From JBNFVY01 sp049943335 (lineage in GTDB: Bacteria; Pseudomonadota; Alphaproteobacteria; Rhodobacterales; Rhodobacteraceae), in NCBI RefSeq assembly GCF_049943335.1, contig NZ_JBNFVY010000009.1:41881-105880 (forward strand): 64,000 nucleotides of DNA. Reading direction: 5' to 3'. The position numbers and the translations under genes are program-made. This document shows, one piece after another, positions 52,609 through 59,984 of this stretch; position 1 is the first letter of the stretch; every line of letters begins with the position of its first letter. The notes beneath the pieces are model-generated. The model was not told the origin of the DNA, searched no databases, and saw only the letters and a list, made by a program, of their open reading frames with translations.

Positions 52609-53793
52609 ATGTTTCTTCCCTTTTTTGAAAACCTGCGCGACGGCGGCGTGCCCGTTTCCTTGCGCGAATATCTCAGCTTTCTCGAAGCGGTGCAGGCCGG
52701 CCTGGTCACCTATGATATCGACGGGTTCTACTATCTGGCCCGCGCCGCCATGGTGAAAGACGAACGCAACCTGGACAAGTTCGACCGGGCCTTTGCCGCG
52801 ACATTCCAGGGGCTTGAGCAAATCAGCGCGCAGGCCATGATCGACCGGGTCGACCTGCCCGAAGAATGGCTGCGCAAGATGTCGGAAAAACACCTCAGCC
52901 CCGAAGAAATGGCCGAGATCGAGGCATTGGGCGGGTTCGAAAAGCTGATGGAAACGCTCAAGGAACGGCTTGAGGAACAAAAAGAGCGCCATGAAGGCGG
53001 CAGCAAATGGGTCGGCACCGGCGGCACCTCGCCCTTTGGCGCGAATGGCTACAACCCCGAAGGTGTGCGCATCGGCCAGGAAAAAAGCCGCCACCAGCGC
53101 GCGGTCAAAGTCTGGGACAAGCGCGAATTCAAGAACCTCGACGACAATGTCGAACTGGGCACGCGCAATATCAAGGTCGCGCTGAAACGCCTGCGCCGCT
53201 GGGCCCGTGACGGGGCCGAAGAGGAACTGGATCTTGATAACACGATCCGCGCGACCGCCGAACACGGCTATCTCGACGTCAAGACCCGCCCCGAGCGGCG
53301 CAATGCGGTCAAGGTGTTGCTCTTGCTTGATGTGGGCGGATCGATGGACCCTCATATCCGCGTGGTCGAAGAGCTGTTTTCAGCCGCCCGTTCCGAATTC
53401 AAGCATCTTGAACACTACTATTTCCACAACTGCCTGTACGAAGGGGTATGGCGGGACAATCGCCGCCGCTGGACAGACCAGATTTCGACCGCCGAATTGT
53501 TGCGCACCTTCGGGGGCGATTACAAATGTATCTTCGTCGGCGACGCCTCGATGAGCTCGTATGAAATTGCCATGGCGGGCGGGGCCAACGAACACTGGAA
53601 TCCCGAACCCGGGCAGGTCTGGCTGCAACGCGCCCGCGAAACATGGCCCAGCAACCTGTGGATCAATCCAGTGCCGGAAAAACACTGGGAATACACCCAT
53701 TCGATCAAAATGATCCGCGAGATCTTCGACGACCGCATGGTTCCAATGACGCTGGAAGGGATCGAACGGGGCATGCGCGAGCTGACGCGTTGA
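52609..53793 (+). CDS. VWA-domain protein of the CoxE family
   Basis: 394 residues. The N-terminal part (FLPFFENLRDGGVPVSLREY, LVTYDIDGFYYLARAAMVKD) and the Gly-rich segment GGTSPFGANGYNPEG define the CoxE-like family. A VWA domain starts near residue 235 with MIDAS-like LLDVGGSMDPH, where the usual DxSxS second Ser is Gly. Probable client-binding partner of the MoxR ATPase encoded at 49229. The ATG at 52609 follows GAAAGG; a longer in-frame extension upstream lacks support. Confidence 0.9.
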   Translation: MFLPFFENLRDGGVPVSLREYLSFLEAVQAGLVTYDIDGFYYLARAAMVKDERNLDKFDRAFAATFQGLEQISAQAMIDRVDLPEEWLRKMSEKHLSPEEMAEIEALGGFEKLMETLKERLEEQKERHEGGSKWVGTGGTSPFGANGYNPEGVRIGQEKSRHQRAVKVWDKREFKNLDDNVELGTRNIKVALKRLRRWARDGAEEELDLDNTIRATAEHGYLDVKTRPERRNAVKVLLLLDVGGSMDPHIRVVEELFSAARSEFKHLEHYYFHNCLYEGVWRDNRRRWTDQISTAELLRTFGGDYKCIFVGDASMSSYEIAMAGGANEHWNPEPGQVWLQRARETWPSNLWINPVPEKHWEYTHSIKMIREIFDDRMVPMTLEGIERGMRELTR

Positions 53794-53836
53794 CCGCTGC
53801 CTTGCCCAGGCCGCGCCCTGCCCCCATATCTGGCGC

Positions 53837-54520
53837 ATGTTGAAGTTTACCCCGATCCTGCTTGCCGTCGCCTATGGGTTGGTGATGTGGTTCTTTTCCG
53901 TTCGGCGGCTGAAATCTGAACTGGATGAAAAATCCACCGAATTGGCCGACCCCAAGTTGCGCAAGATCACGGCGCGTATGGCCGATGCATTGGACATCGA
54001 CCGCATCCCGGTGAACATCTACGAGGTCGCGCCGGTCAACGGGCTGGCCGCGCCCGACGGGCGGATCTTTATCACCCGCGGCTTTTACCAGCGCTACTTG
54101 GCCGGCGAAGTCAGCGCCGAAGAAATGGCCAGCGTCATCGCCCACGAACTGGGTCATGTCGCCCTTGGCCATTCGCGCCGGCGCATGATCGACTTTTCCG
54201 GCCAGAACGCCATGCGCACGGCGCTGGCGATGATCTTGTCGCGGTTTTTGCCCGGCATCGGGGCATATATCGCCAATGCGCTGGCCTCGCTTTTGGCTGC
54301 GCGCCTGTCCCGCCAGGACGAATACGAGGCGGACGCTTATGCGTCGGCGTTGCTGATCAAGGCCGGTCTGGGAACGGGGCCGCAAAAATCGCTTTTTGGC
54401 AAGCTCGAAGCGCTGACCCAGTCGCGCGGCGCGATGCCCGCCTGGTTCATGTCGCACCCCAAAACGGCCGACCGGATCGCCGCGATCGAGGCGAATGAGG
54501 CCAAGTGGCTAAGGCGCTAA
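53837..54520 (+). CDS. M48 family metallopeptidase
   Basis: 227 residues. One N-terminal membrane segment (about 5-21), then a peptidase domain with HELGH at 103-107 and the third zinc ligand in DEYEADAYA. Resembles HtpX/Oma1-type or BepA-like membrane-linked proteases for quality control. It is the last gene of the moxR-to-M48 run and its 3' end overlaps the convergent PIN gene by 12 bases. Confidence 0.92.
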   Translation: MLKFTPILLAVAYGLVMWFFSVRRLKSELDEKSTELADPKLRKITARMADALDIDRIPVNIYEVAPVNGLAAPDGRIFITRGFYQRYLAGEVSAEEMASVIAHELGHVALGHSRRRMIDFSGQNAMRTALAMILSRFLPGIGAYIANALASLLAARLSRQDEYEADAYASALLIKAGLGTGPQKSLFGKLEALTQSRGAMPAWFMSHPKTADRIAAIEANEAKWLRR

Positions 54521-55051
54521 CGCCTTACCCAATCGCGGCAGGCGGGCCTTTTTCAACAGTTTGCGCATATCCCACGGCGTGCCGGACATCGCTTCGGCCT
54601 GGGCACGCACCTGCTCGGCAGCTGTGCTGACGGCCGACCCGTCCTGCGCAAAAAGCTGGATCAACAGGCTGTCCGGATCGATCCGCTCCAGCCCCTCTTC
54701 TTTCAGGACATTGCGCGGAAAATCGCCCGCGTTCAGCGTGACGATTGCGTCTGCATTTCCCCCGATGGCGGCTGCCAGCACGTGGATGTCGTCTTTGTCC
54801 GGCAACCACAGACGGTTTTCCAACCCGATGTGCGGTGGCACTTCGGCCTTGGGAAAACTGGCGCGCACCACGGCAATCTCGGCGCGGGCTTGCGGCTCGC
54901 CCGTTGGTCCCAGCTTGCGCGCCGCGCGGGCCCATTCCTCGAGGATGCGCGCGCTCCAAAGGGGGGTGAACAGCCCCTGCTGGGCCGTTTTCAAGAGCAC
55001 CTCGCGCATCACCGTCGGGTAGAGCACGCAGGTGTCCAGCAGCAGCTTCAC
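54509..55051 (-). CDS. PIN-domain protein (putative RNase)
   Basis: 180 residues from GTG 55051, which overlaps the stop of the methyltransferase gene (GTGA). The PIN core acidic residues appear in KLLLDTCVLYP, RILEEWARA, LPDKDDIHVLAAA and IVTLNAGDFP. The C-terminal 40 residues are a helical extension. VapC-type toxins are usually shorter (about 130) and sit with an antitoxin gene; here there is none, and coupling to an rRNA methyltransferase suggests an RNA-processing role instead. Confidence 0.85.
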   Translation of the reverse strand: MKLLLDTCVLYPTVMREVLLKTAQQGLFTPLWSARILEEWARAARKLGPTGEPQARAEIAVVRASFPKAEVPPHIGLENRLWLPDKDDIHVLAAAIGGNADAIVTLNAGDFPRNVLKEEGLERIDPDSLLIQLFAQDGSAVSTAAEQVRAQAEAMSGTPWDMRKLLKKARLPRLGKALAP

Positions 55052-56262
55052 GCCATCAGCCTGTAGAACAGCGCCTTGAGGTATCCGCTTTCGGCCAGTC
55101 CCGGCATCAGCGGGTGATCTGGCCCCGCAAAACCGGTGTGCACGATTTGCGCGTGCCGCCCGGCTTTGCCGATCCCGGCGTTGCACGCGGCGCGAAACCG
55201 CGTCAGATCGGCGGCGTGCGAACACGAACACAGGCCCAGATATCCCCCCGGCTTGACCAGTGGCGCGGCCAATCGCGCCAGGCGCTCATAGGCGCGCAAC
55301 CCTCTGTCCAAAGCCGGTTTTGCCGGGGCAAAGGCGGGCGGATCGCACACGACCACGTCAAATTGCGCCCCTTCGCCCGCCAGCGCCGTCAACACGTCAA
55401 ACGCATCCCCGCGCCGGGTGGCAAGCGCGTCGGACCGGCCCATCGCCGCCGCGCCCTTCGCGGCCAGCTCCAGCGCCGGAGCCGCGCTATCCACGGCAAG
55501 GGCCCCGGTTGCGCCGCCGGCCAGCATGGCCAGAGAAAACCCGCCAACATGGCTGAACACGTCCAGAACCTGGCCACCGTTTGCCAGCTGCTGGGCGAAG
55601 GCATGGTTGGGGCGTTGGTCAAAGAACAACCCGGTCTTTTGCCCTTCCAGAAGATCGGCCATGTAGATTGCGCCGTTCATCGGCACCGCGACAATGCCGG
55701 GGGCAGACCCAATGGCGACCTGGGTGATATCGTCCAAGCCTTCCAGTGACCGGGCCCGGCCAGATGCGTTCTTGATCACGCAGGACACGCCCGTCACATC
55801 AACCAGCGCCGCGGCCAAATCGTCGAACAGAACGTCTGCCCAGGCCGCATTTGGTTGGACCACCGCCGTGTCACCAAAACGATCGATCACCACGCCCGCC
55901 AGCCCGTCAGCTTCGGCGTGGACAAGCCGATAAAACGGATCGGCGAACAGACGCGCCCGGTGATCCTGCGCGGCTTGCAGACGGGCGGTCAGCCACGTGC
56001 GATCAATACGCGCCGACGTGTCGCGCGTCAGCATCCGGCAGAAAATCTTGGAATTGGGATTGACCGCCACCAAGCCCATGGGGCTGCGTTCGGCGTCTTG
56101 CAATTCGGCGATGGTGCCCGCCGGCAAGGCGCGGGTACGCCGGTCGGTGACGACTTCGTTGGCATAGGCCCAGGGAAACCCGTGGCGGATTGCGCGGGCG
56201 TTGGCCTTGGGGATCAGGCGGACGACAGGATAGTGCGGGGCGGTGGGGTCAGGTGAACTCAT
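55048..56262 (-). CDS. RlmI/RlmK-like class I SAM rRNA methyltransferase
   Basis: 404 residues: N-terminal PUA domain (VVRLIPKANARAIRHGFPWAYANEV), EEHEE-like middle (DPFYRLVHAEADGLAGVVIDRFGD), and a Rossmann methyltransferase with VLDVFSHVGGFSLAMLAGGA and the target motif VCDPPAFAP. Relatives make m5C in 23S rRNA (RlmI, position 1962 in E. coli). The exact site here is unproven. Cotranscribed with the PIN gene. Confidence 0.9.
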   Translation of the reverse strand: MSSPDPTAPHYPVVRLIPKANARAIRHGFPWAYANEVVTDRRTRALPAGTIAELQDAERSPMGLVAVNPNSKIFCRMLTRDTSARIDRTWLTARLQAAQDHRARLFADPFYRLVHAEADGLAGVVIDRFGDTAVVQPNAAWADVLFDDLAAALVDVTGVSCVIKNASGRARSLEGLDDITQVAIGSAPGIVAVPMNGAIYMADLLEGQKTGLFFDQRPNHAFAQQLANGGQVLDVFSHVGGFSLAMLAGGATGALAVDSAAPALELAAKGAAAMGRSDALATRRGDAFDVLTALAGEGAQFDVVVCDPPAFAPAKPALDRGLRAYERLARLAAPLVKPGGYLGLCSCSHAADLTRFRAACNAGIGKAGRHAQIVHTGFAGPDHPLMPGLAESGYLKALFYRLMA

Positions 56263-56302
56263 GCCGCTTCCCTAGTGGGTTTTTGGCGGCGCTGCCAGTG
56301 GA

Positions 56303-56941
56303 TTACGCGCCCGGTCCCATCGCCGTTTGCTGGGCGACGAATTGCGCAAGGTAGTCGGTAATTCGCACTTTTTGCGTCTGACCCAAGGCTTCGGCGCGCA
56401 CCGCAGCCAGACCGCCAAACCCCTTGATTTCGGCTTGCACAAGGCGCGGCGGCGCCAGTGGCAGGCCGGTTTCGGCGTTCAGGAAAGTCAGCTTGAATTC
56501 GAACTCATGCCGGCCGCCGACGGTGTAGCGAGTGCGCTCGCTCAGGGCGTGGAATCGGCGAACCTCGATGTCCAGATCAACCGGTTTGTCGCCGCGCGTG
56601 ATCGCGATGGCACGCTCGGCAGCGCCCTGGACGACCGCTTTGACCTGTGCGTGCCGGTCGCCAAACGGATCGCCATGCCAGACGATATCGGCGCGCGGAT
56701 AGTAACTGTTAGATTCCGACGGTTCCAATTCGTCCGGGACACGCACATAGACCCGGCGCAATCGATAGTCTGGCTGCAAGATCGTTTGCGTGATCCCCTG
56801 AGCGTCAAGCGACGTTGTGGTCTGCCCGTTCAGCAGCGCAGCAACGTGCGGCGCCCCCCGGGTCGGCGCGTCTTGCGCTGGCAGCGAACACCCCGCCGCC
56901 AAGGTCGCTGCACAGATCAGAATCGACAGTTTTGCCCGCAT
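56303..56941 (-). CDS. Putative lipoprotein
   Basis: 212 residues. Signal peptide with lipobox LAAGC (mature Cys 18: CSLPAQDAPTRG). The mature part holds VYVRVPDELEPSESNSYYPRADIVWHGDP and an alpha-beta domain with ERTRYTVGGRHEFEFKL. It resembles a lipoprotein group conserved in Rhodobacterales (DUF6778-like), function unknown. It precedes the methyltransferase gene by 40 bp on the same strand. Confidence 0.8.
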   Translation of the reverse strand: MRAKLSILICAATLAAGCSLPAQDAPTRGAPHVAALLNGQTTTSLDAQGITQTILQPDYRLRRVYVRVPDELEPSESNSYYPRADIVWHGDPFGDRHAQVKAVVQGAAERAIAITRGDKPVDLDIEVRRFHALSERTRYTVGGRHEFEFKLTFLNAETGLPLAPPRLVQAEIKGFGGLAAVRAEALGQTQKVRITDYLAQFVAQQTAMGPGA

Positions 56942-57023
56942 TTTGTTGTCCCATCTGCTGGCCCGATCTCTTTCGGGCCGTCGTTGCAGTTAACAAACTG
57001 TCAACGAAATGGGGCCAAAATGG

Positions 57024-57052
57024 GAAAATCCCGGATTATTTCCGGGATTTTC
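57024..57052. terminator. Bidirectional terminator before the lipoprotein gene
   Basis: A perfect 12-bp inverted repeat GAAAATCCCGGA and TCCGGGATTTTC with loop TTATT. It ends transcription of the 60-residue gene on the minus strand, about 40 bp past its stop; the flanking A and T runs allow function both ways. Confidence 0.8.
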
Positions 57053-57093
57053 GAAACATTCACGCTTTGGCGACGGGCCGGTCAGACAGGTGG

Positions 57094-57276
57094 TCAGACA
57101 GGCGCGCGGCCATTCGCTGACGGAAAGCTGAATACGCGGCGCAGCCACATGCGCATGGATTTTGTGCCGTAGCGGATCGCCTCGCCGCGCAGTTCGCGGG
57201 CTTTCTGCTCAACCTCGAAAAGGCTGAATTCGGCGTCGGAATTGATGCTGGCGCTGGAAAAACTGGAATCGCTCAT
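57094..57276 (-). CDS. 60-residue protein of RSP_7527/DUF1127-like type
   Basis: An acidic, Ser-rich first half (SDSSFSSASINSDAEFSLF) and a basic amphipathic second half (ARELRGEAIRYGTKSMRMWL, then RRVFSF). Short proteins of this kind, with a conserved ARxLRxxA helix, are frequent in Rhodobacterales. The ATG follows AGGGG at good spacing and a strong terminator follows the stop, which supports a real monocistronic gene. Function unknown; some DUF1127 relatives act in stress and phosphate responses. Confidence 0.7.
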   Translation of the reverse strand: MSDSSFSSASINSDAEFSLFEVEQKARELRGEAIRYGTKSMRMWLRRVFSFPSANGRAPV

Positions 57277-57415
57277 GTTTGAACCCCTGATCGTGTTCGT
57301 TTATCGATCTCCCTTGCCCAATAGATAGGTCAGCATTGATGCCCTTACTAGCGCCATCTCGGTAATGCCGCTATGCAGCATTCGCAGACCTCTGAGCGAC
57401 AAGGACAATTCCCAC

Positions 57416-57444
57416 TGGAAACGTTAGCGCTAACAGACTATAAT
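57416..57444 (+). promoter_or_regulatory. edd-eda promoter
   Basis: TATAAT at 57439-57444 with a weak -35 (TGGAAA, 57416-57421) at 17-bp spacing. The LacI-type palindrome lies between the two boxes. The leader would be about 22 bases to the edd ATG. Confidence 0.65.
57423..57434. promoter_or_regulatory. LacI/GalR-family operator in the edd promoter
   Basis: GTTAGCGCTAAC is a perfect 12-bp palindrome with the central CG pair typical of LacI-family sites. Sitting in the promoter spacer, it should repress edd-eda until a sugar-acid signal is present. The regulator gene is not in the window. Confidence 0.65.
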
Positions 57445-57473
57445 ACACGTGGTAGCAGATCACAGGACAGACC

Positions 57474-59282
57474 ATGGCACTTAACGCCCGTATCGAAGAC
57501 GTCACCCAACGGATTATCGCACGCTCGAAGGATCAGCGCGGCGCCTATCTGGATCGGATGCGCGCCGCCGCCGATGCTGGTCCCGTGCGCGCGCATCTGA
57601 GCTGCGGCAACCAGGCCCATGCCTTCGCCGCGATGGAGCGCGACAAGCCCGCCCTGGCCGGCGGCACCGCGCCGAACCTGGGGATCATCACCGCCTACAA
57701 CGACATGCTGTCGGCGCACAAACCCTACGAGCACTTTCCAGACCGCATCCGGTCGGCGGCCCGGCAAGCGGGCGGAACGGCCCAGGTCGCCGGCGGCGTT
57801 CCGGCCATGTGCGACGGTGTCACCCAAGGCCAGCCGGGCATGGAATTGTCGCTGTTTTCGCGCGACGTGATCGCCATGGCGGCCGGCGTTGGCCTGTCGC
57901 ACAACTGCTATGACGCGGCGCTTTATCTTGGGGTGTGCGACAAGATCGTCCCGGGGCTTGTGATCGCGGCGGCGACATTCGGCCATATCCCGGCAATCTT
58001 TGTGCCCGCCGGCCCCATGACCAGCGGTCTTCCCAACGACCAAAAGGCCAAGGTTCGCCAACAGTTCGCCAGCGGCGAGGTCGGGCGCGACACCTTGATG
58101 GAGGCTGAAATGGCCAGCTATCATGGGCCGGGCACCTGCACATTTTATGGCACGGCGAACACGAACCAGATGCTGATGGAATTCATGGGTCTGCATTTGC
58201 CCGGTGCCAGTTTTGTAAACCCCGGCACCGATTTGCGCGAGGCGCTGACCGACGAAGCCACCCACCGCGCCATGGCAATCACCGCCGCCGGGAACGATTA
58301 CCGCCCCGCAGGGCAGGTACTGGACGAAAAGGCCTTTGTGAACGGGATCGTCGGGCTGATGGCGACGGGCGGTTCAACCAATTTGGTGCTGCACTTGCCT
58401 GCCATGGCGCGCGCCGCCGGGATCATTTTGGATTTGCAGGATTTTTCAGACATCTCGCAGGTCACCCCCCTGATGGCCAAAGTGTACCCGAACGGCTTGG
58501 CAGACGTGAACCATTTCCACGCGGCGGGCGGTCTTGGCTATATGATCGGCGAATTGCTGGATGCCGGCCTGCTGCACGATGACAGTTTCACGGTCGCGGG
58601 CGACGGTCTGCACCGCTACACGCAAGAGCCCAAGCTGCAAGACGGGCGCATCGTGTGGACTGATGGCCCCAAGACCAGCCTGAACGACAAGATCCTGCGC
58701 CCGGCGTCCGATCCGTTTGCACCGCACGGTGGCCTGGTCGATCTGCAGGGCAACCTGGGGCGCGGCGTCATGAAGGCCAGCGCCGTCAAGCCCGAGCACC
58801 ATGTGATCGAAGCCCCCGCGCGCATTTTCGAAGATCAAGCCGATGTCAGGGCCGCCTTTCAGCGCGGCGAATTTACCGAAGATACGGTCGTGGTCGTGCG
58901 CTTTCAGGGCCCGCAGGCCAACGGCATGCCCGAATTGCATTCCCTGACGCCGGTTCTGGCCGTGCTTTTGGATCGTGGGCTCAAGGTCGCGCTGGTCACT
59001 GACGGGCGCATGTCGGGTGCGTCGGGCAAGGTTCCGGCGGCAATCCATGTGTCGCCCGAAGCGGCCAAGGGGGGCCCGCTGGCCCGGCTGCGCGATGGCG
59101 ATATCGTGCGGGTCGATGCCAAGGCGGGCACGCTTGAAACGCGCGCCGCCGATTTCCAGGACCGGCAACCGCATCCCTTCGATGCTTCGAAAAACGCCTA
59201 CGGCATCGGCCGCGAGTTGTTCAGCGCATTTCGCGCATCGTGTTCCGACGCGACAGAGGGCGCGTGTTCGATCATCGCGTGA
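57474..59282 (+). CDS. edd: 6-phosphogluconate dehydratase
   Basis: Fe-S dehydratase giving 2-keto-3-deoxy-6-phosphogluconate, 602 residues, the normal length for Edd rather than IlvD. Segments: TAYNDMLSAHKPYEHFP, GGVPAMCDGVTQGQPGMELS with cluster Cys, SHNCYDAALYLGVCDKIVPG, GPGTCTFYGTANTNQM and TDGRMSGASGKVPA. Followed 32 bp later by eda under one regulated promoter. With TpiA and LpdA in the same window this supports glucose use by the Entner-Doudoroff pathway. Confidence 0.97.
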   Translation: MALNARIEDVTQRIIARSKDQRGAYLDRMRAAADAGPVRAHLSCGNQAHAFAAMERDKPALAGGTAPNLGIITAYNDMLSAHKPYEHFPDRIRSAARQAGGTAQVAGGVPAMCDGVTQGQPGMELSLFSRDVIAMAAGVGLSHNCYDAALYLGVCDKIVPGLVIAAATFGHIPAIFVPAGPMTSGLPNDQKAKVRQQFASGEVGRDTLMEAEMASYHGPGTCTFYGTANTNQMLMEFMGLHLPGASFVNPGTDLREALTDEATHRAMAITAAGNDYRPAGQVLDEKAFVNGIVGLMATGGSTNLVLHLPAMARAAGIILDLQDFSDISQVTPLMAKVYPNGLADVNHFHAAGGLGYMIGELLDAGLLHDDSFTVAGDGLHRYTQEPKLQDGRIVWTDGPKTSLNDKILRPASDPFAPHGGLVDLQGNLGRGVMKASAVKPEHHVIEAPARIFEDQADVRAAFQRGEFTEDTVVVVRFQGPQANGMPELHSLTPVLAVLLDRGLKVALVTDGRMSGASGKVPAAIHVSPEAAKGGPLARLRDGDIVRVDAKAGTLETRAADFQDRQPHPFDASKNAYGIGRELFSAFRASCSDATEGACSIIA

Positions 59283-59314
59283 CCTTGCCGAATGATCCCT
59301 AGAAAGGACATCAC

Positions 59315-59956
59315 ATGACCCCAACCGAGGCATCCACCCGCGCCGAGGCGATTTGCAAGCTGGCCCCGGTGATCCCGGTCCTTGTGATCCACGATGCTGG
59401 CAAAGCCCGCGGCCTTGCAACCGCGCTTGTGGCGGGTGGCCTGCCCGCGCTCGAGGTGACGTTGCGCACCGATGCGGCGTTGGACGTAATCGGCGAAATG
59501 TCGAAAGTACCGGGGGGCCACGTTGGTGCGGGCACCCTTCTGACCCCTGACGATGTCAAGCGCGCCAAGGATGCGGGCGCGACATTCGGGGTATCGCCCG
59601 GCGCGACGGATCGGCTCTTGCAGGCGTGCGAGGATGCCGAATTGCCGTTGCTGCCCGGAGCCGCCACGGCGTCGGAAGCCATGCGCCTTCTGGAACGGGG
59701 CTACACGGTACAAAAGTTCTTTCCGGCCGAAGCGAACGGCGGGGCCCCTGCGCTCAAATCCCTGGCCTCGCCACTTCCACAAATTCGGTTTTGCCCAACG
59801 GGCGGCGTGACGCTGGCCAATGCCGAAACATACCTGGGGCTGGCGAACACGCTCTGCGTTGGGGGCAGTTGGGTGGCCCCGCCCGATATGGTGGCCGCAG
59901 GTGACTGGAGCGGTATCGAACGCCTGGCCGCCGCAGCCGCCGCCCTGCCGCGCTAG
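59315..59956 (+). CDS. eda: 2-keto-3-deoxy-6-phosphogluconate aldolase
   Basis: Splits KDPG to pyruvate and glyceraldehyde 3-phosphate; 213 residues. Catalytic Glu in ALEVTLRT, phosphate/substrate region GAGTLLTPDDV, Schiff-base Lys in TVQKFFPAE and the phosphate loop FCPTGGVTLAN with VGGSWVAP. Ribosome site AGAAAGGA. Ends 28 bp before the convergent glnE. Confidence 0.97.
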   Translation: MTPTEASTRAEAICKLAPVIPVLVIHDAGKARGLATALVAGGLPALEVTLRTDAALDVIGEMSKVPGGHVGAGTLLTPDDVKRAKDAGATFGVSPGATDRLLQACEDAELPLLPGAATASEAMRLLERGYTVQKFFPAEANGGAPALKSLASPLPQIRFCPTGGVTLANAETYLGLANTLCVGGSWVAPPDMVAAGDWSGIERLAAAAAALPR

Positions 59957-59984
59957 CTGGCCGCGCAGGGCACCGAAACGCCAG

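Noticed and set aside
54509..55051. VapC toxin of a toxin-antitoxin module
   Set aside because: No antitoxin gene on either side, longer than VapC, and coupled to a housekeeping-type methyltransferase.
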